Assembly (NCBI RefSeq): GCF_003600685.1
Contig: NZ_CP032084.1
Location: forward strand, 124,001 to 188,000
Direction of reading: 5' to 3'
Source: Achromobacter sp. B7
GTDB lineage: Bacteria > Pseudomonadota > Gammaproteobacteria > Burkholderiales > Burkholderiaceae_B
DNA length: 64,000 bases
In this document: positions 46,331 through 54,856 of the stretch, one piece after another
Numbering within the stretch: the stretch's first letter is position 1
Layout: each line of letters starts with the position of its first letter
Translations under genes and position numbers: made by a program
Notes under the pieces: generated by a model
Database searches by the model: none
What the model was told of the DNA's origin: nothing
What the model saw: only the letters and a program-made list of their open reading frames with translations

Positions 46331-46406
46331 TGGTGCCGGTGAAAGGAATCGAACCCTCGACCTTCTCATTACAAGTGAGCTGCTCTACCAACTGAGCTAC
46401 ACCGGC
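46331..46406 (-). tRNA. tRNA-Thr (anticodon TGT)
   Basis: The 76-nt gene has an encoded CCA. The acceptor GCCGGTG (46400-46406) pairs with CACCGGC, D arm GCTC-GAGC, anticodon loop with TGT (ACTTGTAAT), and T-loop TTCGATTC. It lies just upstream of the terminator at 46279-46308 in minus orientation. Confidence 0.97.
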
Positions 46407-46528
46407 ACGGCGTGCCGGGGCACGCGCAGGGACTGCATTGTAATGAAAAATCGATGGGGCCGCGTGCAAGGGGGCACGGGGCGCCGACGACATTCAATTT
46501 ACGGCGGATTATGTCGCAGCGGCGGTTG

Positions 46529-46559
46529 CAAAGACGGCGTGCCAGGCACGCCGTCTTTG
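46529..46559 (-). terminator. Terminator after sspB
   Basis: A near-perfect 14-bp inverted repeat, AAAGACGGCGTGCC (46530-46543) and GGCACGCCGTCTTT (46545-46558), starts 12 bp after the sspB stop. On the minus strand only TTT follows before GCAACC, so the stem is strong but the T-run short. Confidence 0.7.
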
Positions 46560-46570
46560 TGTAGCGGATG

Positions 46571-47026
46571 CTATTTGACGATGGTCAGGCGCGGACGCTT
46601 GGGTTCGTCGTCGTTGCCGCCGTCGTCGCCGGTCGGGGCGTCGGATTGGGCGTCGGAGCCTTCTGGGGCGGCGGGTTCCACCGCGCCCTGGGCGCCGGCT
46701 TCCGGCGGTTCATAGGGCTGCACTTCAAAGCCCATGCCCGCGCCGGTTTCGCGCGCGTAGATGGCGCTGACGGCGCCAACGGGAACGTAGACGTTCTCGG
46801 TCACGCCGCTGAAGCGGGCTTGGAATTCGATGAATTCGTTGCCCAGCACCAAGCGGTTGGTGGCCAGTGTGCCGACATTCAGTGTGATCTGACCGTCACG
46901 CACATGCGCGACGGGCACCATGGTGTGCTCATCGACCTGTACGGTGATGTACGGCGTGTAGCCGTTGTCGGTGCACCATTCGTGCAGTGCGCGGATCAGA
47001 TACGGTTTGGTCGAAGTTTCACCCAT
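46571..47026 (-). CDS. sspB: ClpXP protease specificity-enhancing factor SspB
   Basis: This 151-residue adaptor tethers ssrA-tagged and other substrates to ClpXP. The N-terminal substrate-binding domain shows STKPYLIRALHEWCTDNGYTPYITVQVD, GQITLNVGTLATNRLVLGNEFIEFQARF and NVYVPVGAVSAIYARE. After a Pro/Ala/Gly/Asp-rich flexible linker, the C-terminal ClpX-docking tail ends RPRLTIVK. The ATG at 47026 is preferred over the GTG at 47029. It lies 13 bp after sspA, the conserved sspA-sspB operon. Confidence 0.95.
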   Translation of the reverse strand: MGETSTKPYLIRALHEWCTDNGYTPYITVQVDEHTMVPVAHVRDGQITLNVGTLATNRLVLGNEFIEFQARFSGVTENVYVPVGAVSAIYARETGAGMGFEVQPYEPPEAGAQGAVEPAAPEGSDAQSDAPTGDDGGNDDEPKRPRLTIVK

Positions 47027-47039
47027 CACACAACCAGCC

Positions 47040-47651
47040 TTAACGACGCATCACTTTTTCCGAAGGCGTCAGCGCTTCGATGTAGGCCGGGCGCGAGAAG
47101 ATGCGTTCGGCGTACTTTTGCAGCGGAGCAGCGTTCTTGGGCAGTTCAATGCCGTAATGGTCCAGGCGCCACAGCAGCGGCGCCACGGCCACGTCCAGCA
47201 TCGAGAATTCCTCGCCCAGCATGTACTTGTTCTTCAGCAGCATCGGGGCCAGTTGGGCCAGACGGTCGCGAATGTTCTGGCGCGCGTTGGCCAGCTTCTT
47301 CTCGTCGGGCTTGGCGCTGCGGTCTTCCAGCGTCGAGACGTGAACGAACAGTTCTTTCTCGAAGTTGTACAGGAACAGGCGGGTGCGGGCGCGCATGACG
47401 GGGTCGGCCGGCATCAGTTGCGGATGCGGGAAGCGCTCGTCGATGTACTCGTTGATGATGTTGGACTCGTACAGAACCAGGTCGCGCTCGACCAGGATGG
47501 GCACTTGACCGTACGGGTTCATCACCGCGATGTCTTCGGGCTTGTTGTACAGGTCGATGTCACGGATCTCGAAGTCCATACCTTTTTCGAACAACACGAA
47601 GCGGCAGCGTTGCGAAAACGGACACGTGGTTCCGGAATAGAGCACCATCAT
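47040..47651 (-). CDS. sspA: Stringent starvation protein A, glutathione S-transferase fold
   Basis: This 203-residue RNA-polymerase-associated regulator has a GST fold. The thioredoxin-like N-terminal half includes TTCPFSQRCRFVLFEKG, DLYNKPEDIAVMNPYGQVPILVER and LYESNIINEYIDERFPHP; the helical C-terminal half follows. The Cys-containing CPFSQRC segment is unlike the usual GST catalytic residue, as in other SspA. The downstream sspB is 13 bp away. Upstream are the cytochrome bc1 genes with a terminator between. Confidence 0.95.
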   Translation of the reverse strand: MMVLYSGTTCPFSQRCRFVLFEKGMDFEIRDIDLYNKPEDIAVMNPYGQVPILVERDLVLYESNIINEYIDERFPHPQLMPADPVMRARTRLFLYNFEKELFVHVSTLEDRSAKPDEKKLANARQNIRDRLAQLAPMLLKNKYMLGEEFSMLDVAVAPLLWRLDHYGIELPKNAAPLQKYAERIFSRPAYIEALTPSEKVMRR

Positions 47652-47671
47652 GGTGAAAGTCCTTTATGAAA

Positions 47672-47709
47672 AACGAAAGGCCAGCGCCTAAATCTAGCAG
47701 GCGCTGGCC
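47672..47709 (-). terminator. Terminator after petC
   Basis: A perfect 10-bp stem, GGCCAGCGCC (47679-47688) with GGCGCTGGCC (47700-47709), is followed on the minus strand by TTTCGTTTTTC. It lies 97 bp after the petC stop, ahead of sspA. Confidence 0.8.
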
Positions 47710-47805
47710 CCAATTGCCAGACGGGATAGGCGTACGGCCCTATCCTCCGTTGCCGTCCCTTATTAAGAATAGGTAGCGGCTTGCATGCCTGGCGGGGCGT
47801 TGCGG

Positions 47806-48666
47806 TTAGCGCACGTGTTTCCAGTACGAGGCGTTCAAGCGCCACGTAACCAGGAAGAACAACAGCAGGAACAACATGACGCCAACGCCGAGACGGACGC
47901 GGAAAGTCTGGACGGGCTCTGCCATCCAGGACATGAACGCGGTCAGGTCTGCGACGTCGTTGTCGTATGTTGCGACTTGGGCCGGGTTGGCGGCCTTAAA
48001 TTTGGCATCAAAGGTGGCATGGCCGTGGTAATCAGCTACCGGTTCGGCCTTGACCGTGGAAAAACCTTGAGCATCGTACACCGTCGTGACGCGTTCCCAG
48101 GTTTTGGGAGTGCCTTCCTTGGCATCCTTCACTTCCACTTCGTGCATGGCCGTGGTGGTCAGCTCGCGCGGACCCTGGCGTTCCCAGAGCGCGTGGGGCA
48201 TGCCAACAGCCGGGAAAACCAGGTTGTTCCAGCCGGTCGCGCGCGACGAGTCGCGGTAGAAGGTGCGCAGGTAGGTGTAGATGTAGTCGGCGCCGGACGG
48301 GCCGGCGTTGACCGATTTGGCGCGAGCGATCACGGACAAGTCCGGGGGCGTCGTGCCAAACCACTTCTTGGCGTCCTTGGGTGACATGGCAACCGTCATC
48401 ATGTCGCCCACCTTTTCGCCGGTGAACAGCAGGCTTTCCTTGATTTGCTGGTCGGTCAGCCCGATGTCCTTGAGCTTGTTGTAGCGCATCGAGGACGCGC
48501 TATGACAGTTCAAGCAGTAGTTGACGAACAACTTGGCGCCGTTTTGCAGCGACGACATGTCGTTGACGCGGTACGGCGCCTTGTCCAGCGGGAAACCGCC
48601 TTCGGCGGCAAATGCGGTGGTGCACGTGAGCATCAAGGCCACGGCACCAATCAGCTTCTTGATCAT
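47806..48666 (-). CDS. petC: Cytochrome c1, bc1 complex
   Basis: This 286-residue haem c subunit of the cytochrome bc1 complex carries electrons from the Rieske centre to cytochrome c. A signal peptide (MIKKLIGAVALMLTCTTAFA) precedes the mature AEGGF. The haem site CLNCH is at 51-55, the axial Met is probably in VGMPHALW, and the C-terminal membrane anchor is VRLGVGVMLFLLLFFLVTWRL, ending SYWKHVR. It starts at 48666, 23 bp after petB; the much longer open frame to 49128 is inside petB. Third gene of petABC. Confidence 0.97.
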   Translation of the reverse strand: MIKKLIGAVALMLTCTTAFAAEGGFPLDKAPYRVNDMSSLQNGAKLFVNYCLNCHSASSMRYNKLKDIGLTDQQIKESLLFTGEKVGDMMTVAMSPKDAKKWFGTTPPDLSVIARAKSVNAGPSGADYIYTYLRTFYRDSSRATGWNNLVFPAVGMPHALWERQGPRELTTTAMHEVEVKDAKEGTPKTWERVTTVYDAQGFSTVKAEPVADYHGHATFDAKFKAANPAQVATYDNDVADLTAFMSWMAEPVQTFRVRLGVGVMLFLLLFFLVTWRLNASYWKHVR

Positions 48667-48689
48667 GGTTAATCCGTTATCTGGTGGGC

Positions 48690-50078
48690 TCAGTGGGCGT
48701 GGAACGTAACGCGCTCGGGCACTTGCTTGAAGGTGCCAAGGCGGCTCCAGACCGGCATCAGGAAGAAAAATGCCAGGTACAGCAGCGTGCCGATCTGCGA
48801 CGTGATGTTCAACGGCGGACTGGGCGGCTGCGTACCGATGTAGCCGAGCACCAGGAAGTTGACCATGAAGATGCCGTAGATCCACTTGTGCCACGTGGGG
48901 CGGTAGCGGATCGACTTGACCGGGGAATGGTCCAGCCAGGGCAGGAAGAACAGGATGACGACGGTGCCACCCATGGCGACCACGCCCCAGAACTTGGCAT
49001 CGATCACGCGCAACAGCACGGCCACGACGATCAGGATGCCCGGGACCACAAAGCGCAGGATGCCGCGCATATTGCTCTTGAACAGCAATACCAGCGCACC
49101 CAGCACCGATGCACCTGCCAGCACCCACGTGAATTCGTCGGTGGTGGCACGCAGCATCGAGTAGAACGGCGTGAAGTACCAGACCGGTGCGATGTGCGGA
49201 GGTGTCTTCAGCGAGTCAGCAGGAATGAAGTTGTTGAACTCGAGGAAGTAGCCGCCCATTTCCGGCGCGAAGAACACGATGAACGCAAACACGAGCAAGA
49301 AGCCCGCCACGCCCATCAGGTCATGCACCGAATAGAACGGGTGGAACGGAATGCCATCCTTGGGCCGGCCGTACTTGTCTTTCGGGCCCTGCTTGATCTC
49401 GATGCCGTCCGGGTTGTTCGAGCCGACTTCGTGCAGCGCAACCAGGTGAGCCGCGACCAGGCCGACCAGCACCAGCGGAATCGCGATGACGTGGAAGGCA
49501 AAGAAGCGGTTCAAGGTGGCGTCCGACACGACGTAGTCGCCGCGAATCCAGATCGACAGCTCGGGGCCGATGAACGGAATGGCGGCGAACAGGTTAACGA
49601 TCACCTGAGCACCCCAGTACGACATCTGGCCCCACGGCAGCAAATAACCGAAGAAGGCTTCCGCCATCAGACAGAGGAAAATCGCCACGCCGAAAATCCA
49701 CACGAGTTCGCGCGGCTTGCGGTACGAACCGTAAAGCAGCCCGCGCAACATATGCAGGTAGACGACAACGAAGAACATCGATGCGCCGGTCGAATGCATA
49801 TAGCGCACGAGCCAGCCCCATGGGACTTCGCGCATGATGTATTCGACGGATTGGAACGCGCGTTCGGCGTCCGGCTTGTAATGCATGACCAGGAAAATGC
49901 CGGTCACGATCTGCAGCACCAGGACCAATAAGGCCAGAGAGCCAAAGAAATACCAAAAGTTGAAATTCTTTGGTGCGTAGTATTCGGACAGATGGGCTTT
50001 CCAGGTGGATGTCACCGGAAAACGCCGGTCCAGCCACCCCAACAGGCCTGTTGTCTCGACGGTTTTCTCGCCAGCCAT
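48690..50078 (-). CDS. petB: Cytochrome b, bc1 complex
   Basis: This 462-residue core membrane subunit carries two b haems and both quinone sites. Recognisable segments are YFFGSLALLVLVLQIVTGIFL, MHYKPDAERAF, RYMHSTGASMFFVVVYLHMLRGLLYGSYRKPRE, PWGQMSYWGAQVIVNLF, PFHPFYSVHDL and APVWYFTPFYSMLRA (PEWY-type Qo loop, here APVWYF). Haem-binding His pairs sit in helices B and D. There are eight or more membrane segments. It follows petA by 73 bp and precedes petC by 23 bp. Confidence 0.97.
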   Translation of the reverse strand: MAGEKTVETTGLLGWLDRRFPVTSTWKAHLSEYYAPKNFNFWYFFGSLALLVLVLQIVTGIFLVMHYKPDAERAFQSVEYIMREVPWGWLVRYMHSTGASMFFVVVYLHMLRGLLYGSYRKPRELVWIFGVAIFLCLMAEAFFGYLLPWGQMSYWGAQVIVNLFAAIPFIGPELSIWIRGDYVVSDATLNRFFAFHVIAIPLVLVGLVAAHLVALHEVGSNNPDGIEIKQGPKDKYGRPKDGIPFHPFYSVHDLMGVAGFLLVFAFIVFFAPEMGGYFLEFNNFIPADSLKTPPHIAPVWYFTPFYSMLRATTDEFTWVLAGASVLGALVLLFKSNMRGILRFVVPGILIVVAVLLRVIDAKFWGVVAMGGTVVILFFLPWLDHSPVKSIRYRPTWHKWIYGIFMVNFLVLGYIGTQPPSPPLNITSQIGTLLYLAFFFLMPVWSRLGTFKQVPERVTFHAH

Positions 50079-50151
50079 GTAACGGCTCCTTCTCTAATAC
50101 GTGGCGTATTTGTTTTACTTACGTAATCGGGAAAAAAGCGCGACGCGAGCG

Positions 50152-50793
50152 TCAGGCCTTGTTGTCTTCATCGACGCCCACAATGATGCGGGTGTCGCTC
50201 AGATACTGGTAGGGCGGTACTTCGAGATTATCGGGAGCAGGCTTGTTCTTGTAGACCCGGCCAGCCAGATCGAACGTAGAGCCGTGGCAGGGGCAGAGGA
50301 ATCCGCCTTGCCAGTTGGCGCCCATGCCGCCACCGCCGCCCGTTTCAAAGTGCGAGGTAGGCGAGCAGCCCAAGTGGGTACAGATGCCGACGCAAACGAA
50401 GATCTCGGGCTTGCGCGAGCGAGCCTCGTTTTCGGCGTATTTGGGAGTGAAGCCAGGCCGCTTGGATTCAGGATCGGCCAGTAAAGGGTCTAGCGTCTTG
50501 AGGGCGGCGAGCTGTTCGGGAGAACGGTGAATGATCCACACCGGCTTCCCACGCCATTCCACGGTTTTCATGGTGCCGACGGGTATATCGCCGATATCCA
50601 CTTCAACGGGGGCCCCGGCCGCGCGGGCCTTGTCAGAGGGAGAAAACGTGCTCACAAGCGGCACTGCCGTTGCGACACCTGCTACGCCACCCACAGCACA
50701 GGCGGTGGTAACCCAGAAACGTCGCGAAGGATCAGGTGGCAGGTTGGGATCAACCGCACCGTCATCATCGTGTACCAGCGTATCCTGACTCAT
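50152..50793 (-). CDS. petA: Rieske iron-sulfur subunit, bc1 complex
   Basis: This 213-residue ubiquinol-cytochrome c reductase Fe-S protein has the cluster motif CTHLGC (C138, H140; C143 in the disulfide) and CPCHGS (C167, H170; C169 in the disulfide). The N-terminus has a twin-arginine motif SRRFWVTTACAVGG just before a membrane helix (about 28-45), so export by the Tat pathway is expected; the tatABC genes lie 3 kb away on the same strand. It is the first gene of petABC, divergent from mscL. Confidence 0.97.
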   Translation of the reverse strand: MSQDTLVHDDDGAVDPNLPPDPSRRFWVTTACAVGGVAGVATAVPLVSTFSPSDKARAAGAPVEVDIGDIPVGTMKTVEWRGKPVWIIHRSPEQLAALKTLDPLLADPESKRPGFTPKYAENEARSRKPEIFVCVGICTHLGCSPTSHFETGGGGGMGANWQGGFLCPCHGSTFDLAGRVYKNKPAPDNLEVPPYQYLSDTRIIVGVDEDNKA

Positions 50794-50933
50794 CTTCCTA
50801 TCCTTGTTGATGCGCCCGCTCTACGAGTAGCATCACTTCTGCGGCATCGGGTTTGCGGGAATATGTAACAACATAGCAACCGCGTATTATAGCGCCAGCC
50901 CACTGAAGGGCGTATCACGAAGGGAGTGCTTTT

Positions 50934-51380
50934 ATGAGCAAAAAGACTGGTTTCATCAAAGAATTCCGAGATTTCGCTGTAAAAGGCAACGCCGTTGACC
51001 TGGCGGTTGGTGTGATCATCGGCGCGGCGTTCGGCAGGATCGTCGATTCCATGGTGAAAGACATCATCATGCCCCTGGTGAATTTCATACTGGGTGGCGC
51101 AGTCGATTTTTCGAACAAATTCTTTGTGCTGTCGATGCCTGCCGGCTACAACGGCCCGATGACGTATGCCGACCTGACCAAGGCGGGCGCCACCGTGTTT
51201 GCGTGGGGCAACTTCGTGACGATCCTCATCAACTTCGTGTTGTTGGCGTTTGTGATTTTCTGGATGGTCAAGGCCATCTACAAGGCCCGCACCAAGGCCG
51301 AGGAAGCACCGGCCGCGCCGGCCGCAACGCCCGAAGACGTGGCGCTGCTTCGCGAAATTCGCGACCTGCTCAAGAAATAA
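50934..51380 (+). CDS. mscL: Large-conductance mechanosensitive channel
   Basis: This 148-residue inner-membrane pore opens under membrane tension to release solutes after osmotic downshock. It begins [47 protein letters not shown]: the amphipathic N-helix and first membrane helix of MscL. The second helix is [23 protein letters not shown], and the C-terminal bundle ends [12 protein letters not shown] ribosome-binding site AAGGGAG precedes the start. A TATTAT at 50885-50890 could be a -10, but no good -35 is seen. A GC hairpin without T-run follows the stop (51382-51400). Confidence 0.97.
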   Translation: MSKKTGFIKEFRDFAVKGNAVDLAVGVIIGAAFGRIVDSMVKDIIMPLVNFILGGAVDFSNKFFVLSMPAGYNGPMTYADLTKAGATVFAWGNFVTILINFVLLAFVIFWMVKAIYKARTKAEEAPAAPAATPEDVALLREIRDLLKK

Positions 51381-51485
51381 GACACGGCACCAGGCCGTGT
51401 GGCCGATGCGCCACATGGGCCACGGGCTTGCTGCCCGCCGGGTAATGATCCGCAGCGGGCGTCACCCCTTTATGCCGGGCTGGCT

Positions 51486-52262
51486 TTATGCCGGGTTATC
51501 AAGGTCGATGAATTCGACCTTGATGCCGAAGTGCTCGGCCACTGCCTGACCCAGCGCCTGTGCGCCGTATCGTTCGGTGGCGTGGTGACCCGCGGCAATG
51601 AAGCCCACGCCGGTCTCGCGCGCCAAGTGCACGGTGGACTCGGACACTTCGCCGGTAATGTAGGCGGTGGCGCCGGCATCCACCGCGTCTGCCAGCATGC
51701 CTTGCGCGCCGCCCGTGCACCAGGCCACGGTGGACAAGGGCTGAGCGGGGTCGCCCACGACCAGCGGTTGCCTGCCCAGACGTTCAGCCACGCGTTCGCC
51801 CAACTGCCCCAGCGTTTGCACGCCGGCGGCCTCGCCCAACCAGACCAGATTGTCTTGCCCGCAGGTGCGCGGCGACCCATCGTCGCGGCGCGCGGGCGCC
51901 AGGCCCAGCACGCGGGCCAGCTGTGCGTTGTTGCCCAGCGTGGGGTGCGCGTCCAGCGGCAAATGGTAGGCGTACAGGTTCAGGTCGTTCTTCAGCGCCA
52001 GCGCCATGCGCGTGCGGCGCGTGCCGATAATGCGCCGGTCTTCGTTGCGCCACATCCAGCCGTGATGCACGAGCACCGCGTCAGCGCCCCGTTCAACCGC
52101 CGCGCGCAGTAACGCTTCGCTGGCGGTGACACCGGTGATAATGTGTCCGACTTCGGATCGGCCCTCCACCTGCAAACCGTTCGGACAGTAGTCCTTGAAG
52201 CGCGCGGCTTGCAGGGTGTCGTCCAGCCAGCTGGCCAGCACGTGGGAGTCCACTTTTTTCAT
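51486..52262 (-). CDS. Nif3-like dinuclear metal centre protein (NIF3/YbgI family)
   Basis: This 258-residue protein belongs to the conserved Nif3/YbgI family, annotated as GTP cyclohydrolase 1 type 2-like; the physiological role is unclear. The start at 52262 (MKKVDSHVLASWLDDTLQ) has a good AGGACAAGCA ribosome-binding site. Family features are DYCPNGLQVEG, DAVLVHHGWMWRNE (metal His pair), YHLPLDAHPTLGNNAQLA and AAGHHATERYGAQALG (second His pair). Its start codon is 19 bp from that of the divergent protease gene, so the promoters overlap. Confidence 0.93.
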   Translation of the reverse strand: MKKVDSHVLASWLDDTLQAARFKDYCPNGLQVEGRSEVGHIITGVTASEALLRAAVERGADAVLVHHGWMWRNEDRRIIGTRRTRMALALKNDLNLYAYHLPLDAHPTLGNNAQLARVLGLAPARRDDGSPRTCGQDNLVWLGEAAGVQTLGQLGERVAERLGRQPLVVGDPAQPLSTVAWCTGGAQGMLADAVDAGATAYITGEVSESTVHLARETGVGFIAAGHHATERYGAQALGQAVAEHFGIKVEFIDLDNPA

Positions 52263-52281
52263 TGCTTGTCCTATCAGAATC

Positions 52282-53442
52282 ATGCGCCGATATTGGCTGA
52301 TATTTGCTCAGGCCGTCACGGTCTGCCTGGCTATTCTATTCGTGGTCACGACCCTGCGGCCCGACCTGCTGCGCCTTGCCGGCCCAGGCGCGGCCACGCC
52401 CGCCGCCGCGGCGTCCGCCCGGCCGCCGGCCGGCACGGGCGTGGGGCCGGTGTCGTACGCCGATGGCGTGGCGCGCGCGGCACCGTCCGTGGTGAACGTG
52501 TACACGACCAAGCACGTCAATGTGCCGTTGGTGCCGCTGCCCGATGATCCCGTGCTGCGCCAGCTGTTCGGGCAAGTGCCCGGCATGAGTCGGCGGCAGG
52601 CCACGACCAGCCTGGGGTCGGGCGTTATCGTCAGCCAGGACGGCCATGTGCTGACGAATTATCACGTCGTGCAGGCGGCGGACGCGATCGAGGTGGCGCT
52701 GGCCGACGGCCGGCGCGATGCGGCAAAAGTGGTGGGCGCAGACCCGGACACGGACCTGGCGGTGCTGAAGCTGAGTTCGTTGCGCACTTTGCCGGTGGCC
52801 ACGCTGGCCGCTGACCGGGGCTTGCGCGTGGGCGATGTGGTGCTGGCGATAGGCAACCCGTTTGGCGTGGGCCAGACCACCACGCAAGGCATCGTGTCGG
52901 CGTTGGGACGCAACGGGCTGGGACTGAACACGTACGAAAACTTCATCCAGACCGATGCCGCCATCAACCCCGGCAATTCGGGCGGTGCGCTGGTGGACGC
53001 GCAGGGCAATCTGGTGGGGATCAACACGGCGATCTATTCGGAATCGGGCGGGTCGATGGGCATCGGCTTTGCCACGCCGGTGGAGATTGCGCGCAAGGTC
53101 ATGGACGACATCGTCAAGACGGGCTCGGTCAAGCGGGGCTGGCTGGGCGTGGAACCGCAGGACGTGACGCCGGAGCTGGCGCGCGCGTTTGAGCTCAAGG
53201 GTGACACGCGCGGCGTCATCATTGCCGGCGTGATGCGCGATGGACCGGCCGCGCGCGGTGGCTTGCGCGTGGGCGATATCGTGCAATCGGTCAATGGCAA
53301 GCGCATGGCGGACACGTCGCAGTTGTTGTCGGAGATTGCGCAGCTGCCGCCCGGCCAGCGCGCCACGCTGGGCGTGTTGCGCGCGGGCAAGCCCGTCGAG
53401 GTGGCCGTGGTTGTGGGCACCCGGCCGGGCAAGCCGCGATAG
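52282..53442 (+). CDS. HtrA/DegS-type membrane-anchored serine protease
   Basis: This 386-residue periplasmic protease has an N-terminal membrane anchor or signal (about 5-24, WLIFAQAVTVCLAILFVVTT). The trypsin-like triad is H128 (TNYHVV), D158 (DTDLAVLKL) and S233 (GNSGGALVD). A single PDZ domain follows (from about 290, RGVIIAGVMRDGPAARGGLRVGDIVQSVNGK). One PDZ domain and a non-cleaved-looking anchor resemble DegS rather than DegP. The Ala/Pro-rich linker at about 34-52 lies between anchor and protease. DegS-type proteases cleave an anti-sigma factor under envelope stress; no rseA is nearby. Confidence 0.93.
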   Translation: MRRYWLIFAQAVTVCLAILFVVTTLRPDLLRLAGPGAATPAAAASARPPAGTGVGPVSYADGVARAAPSVVNVYTTKHVNVPLVPLPDDPVLRQLFGQVPGMSRRQATTSLGSGVIVSQDGHVLTNYHVVQAADAIEVALADGRRDAAKVVGADPDTDLAVLKLSSLRTLPVATLAADRGLRVGDVVLAIGNPFGVGQTTTQGIVSALGRNGLGLNTYENFIQTDAAINPGNSGGALVDAQGNLVGINTAIYSESGGSMGIGFATPVEIARKVMDDIVKTGSVKRGWLGVEPQDVTPELARAFELKGDTRGVIIAGVMRDGPAARGGLRVGDIVQSVNGKRMADTSQLLSEIAQLPPGQRATLGVLRAGKPVEVAVVVGTRPGKPR

Positions 53443-53523
53443 CAATCGCGAAGGGGCCTGCGGTTGCGGCCGCGGGAGCCACCGCCAGCAGCACAAGCAC
53501 CGGCCACCGTGCCCGATGCAGGG

Positions 53524-53928
53524 CTAGTCACTGCGCGACTTTTGGGCCAATAGTCGAACCACCGACAGCACGGCCCGCTTTGTGGTGTCGGGCTGGTGTT
53601 GCAGGATGGCGCCGATTTCAGCGCAGTAGCCGTCGACCACGGGCTTGCACGACTTCGGCATCACGGGCGGCTGCGAGCCGTACCCCGGCGGCATGCCGCT
53701 GGTGCCCGATTCCGTGGGACCCAACACGCCGTCGGTCAGCCACGGCACGCTGGTGTCCAGCGCTTTGGCCAGACGCAGCAGCGTGGTGCGAGACGGCGAG
53801 TAGTGTTCCCCACGCGTAAGGATCCGATGGATACAGGACTGCGGCACGCCGGAAAGGCGCGCCAACTGGTTTTGACTATGGATGCCACGCCACCGCATCA
53901 GGGCGCGTAGCCTTTGAGCAGGCGACAT
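53524..53928 (-). CDS. Small XRE/Cro-C1-type HTH protein
   Basis: This 134-residue protein starts MSPAQRLRALMRWRGIHSQNQLARLSGVPQSCIHRILTRG and continues SPSRTTLLRLAKALDTSVPWLTDG, an XRE-type helix-turn-helix as in phage repressors (residues about 15-62). The ATG at 53928 is chosen; a GTG at 53961 would add 11 residues. The C-terminal half (from about residue 65) is Pro/Gly/Ser-rich with three Cys/Lys residues and no peptidase motif. It lies between the HtrA-type gene (convergent, 81 bp) and the tat operon terminator. No prophage genes are nearby. Confidence 0.78.
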   Translation of the reverse strand: MSPAQRLRALMRWRGIHSQNQLARLSGVPQSCIHRILTRGEHYSPSRTTLLRLAKALDTSVPWLTDGVLGPTESGTSGMPPGYGSQPPVMPKSCKPVVDGYCAEIGAILQHQPDTTKRAVLSVVRLLAQKSRSD

Positions 53929-54008
53929 GCCTGCAATGTAGAGTCGCGAGCGGCGGCCCACAAGGGTGAAACAGTCCTATACCGGACCCTTTGTGCGATA
54001 TACGAAGC

Positions 54009-54040
54009 AAAAATGCAAAGGGCCGCCGAAGCGACCCTTT
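54009..54040 (-). terminator. Terminator of the his-tat cluster, after tatC
   Basis: The 10-bp stem AAAGGGCCGC (54017-54026) with GCGACCCTTT (54031-54040) contains one G-T wobble and a TTCG-type tetraloop on the minus strand. It is followed there by GCATTTTTGC. It starts 24 bp after the tatC stop. Confidence 0.65.
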
Positions 54041-54064
54041 CAGACGATGCCATGCCGGCCCGTG

Positions 54065-54856
54065 TCAGTGGCGTTCGGTCAGCGAATCGGACACGGCGTC
54101 GTCGGCGGCGCCCGGCTTGGGCTGCACCATGCGTGCGCAGATCAGCCCCACTTCGTAAAGCAGGCAAAGCGGCACGGCCAGCATGAACTGGCTGACCACG
54201 TCCGGCGGCGTGACCACCGCCGCGATGATGAAGGCGCCGACCACCACGTAACCGCGCGCGGACCGCAGCTTGGACAGTTCAACGATGCCCATCTTGACCA
54301 GCAACACCACGGCCACGGGCACTTCGAACGTGATGCCGAACGCCATGAACATCGTCATGACGAAGCTCAGGTAGGCCTCGATGTCCGGCGCCGGGGTGAT
54401 GGACTGCGGCGCGAACGTGGCGATGAAATGGAACACCGTGCGGAACACGACGAAGTAGCAGAACGCCATGCCCGCGATGAACAGGAACGTGCTGGAGACG
54501 ATTAGCGGCAGCGCCAGGCGCTTTTCGTGGCGGTACAGACCGGGTGCCACGAAAGCCCACGCCTGGTACAGCACCACGGGCAGCGCCACGATGAAGGCGG
54601 CCATCATGGTGACCTTGACGGGCACCATGAACGGCGTGATGACGCCCGTGGCGATCATGCGCGTGCCTTCGGGCAGCGAGGCCAGCATCGGCGCGGCCAG
54701 CACGTCATAGATGGCCGATGCGCCGGGGTAGATGAACAGCACGATGAACACGGCCACGACGGCGCCCACGGCGCGCAACAGGCGGGTTCGCAATTCGACC
54801 AGGTGAGAGATGAAGGTCTCTTGCTGGCCTTCTTCTTGGGAGGCGTCCTGGGTCAC
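54065..54856 (-). CDS. tatC: Sec-independent protein translocase TatC
   Basis: This 263-residue, six-helix core of the twin-arginine translocase recognises the RR signal. Recognisable parts are ETFISHLVELRTRLLRAV, PLIVSSTFLFIAGMAFCYFVVF, FGITFEVPVAVVLLVKMGIVE and RGYVVVGAFIIAAVVTPPDVVSQFMLAVPLCLLYEVGL. The start is GTG (54856), overlapping the tatB TGA by 4 bp. It is the last gene of tatABC and of the whole his-tat cluster; the terminator follows. The petA product in the window carries a Tat signal. Confidence 0.97.
   Translation of the reverse strand: MTQDASQEEGQQETFISHLVELRTRLLRAVGAVVAVFIVLFIYPGASAIYDVLAAPMLASLPEGTRMIATGVITPFMVPVKVTMMAAFIVALPVVLYQAWAFVAPGLYRHEKRLALPLIVSSTFLFIAGMAFCYFVVFRTVFHFIATFAPQSITPAPDIEAYLSFVMTMFMAFGITFEVPVAVVLLVKMGIVELSKLRSARGYVVVGAFIIAAVVTPPDVVSQFMLAVPLCLLYEVGLICARMVQPKPGAADDAVSDSLTERH

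Noticed and set aside
51382..51400. Terminator after mscL
   Set aside because: ACACGGC/GCCGTGT forms a stem but GC-rich sequence follows it instead of T's.
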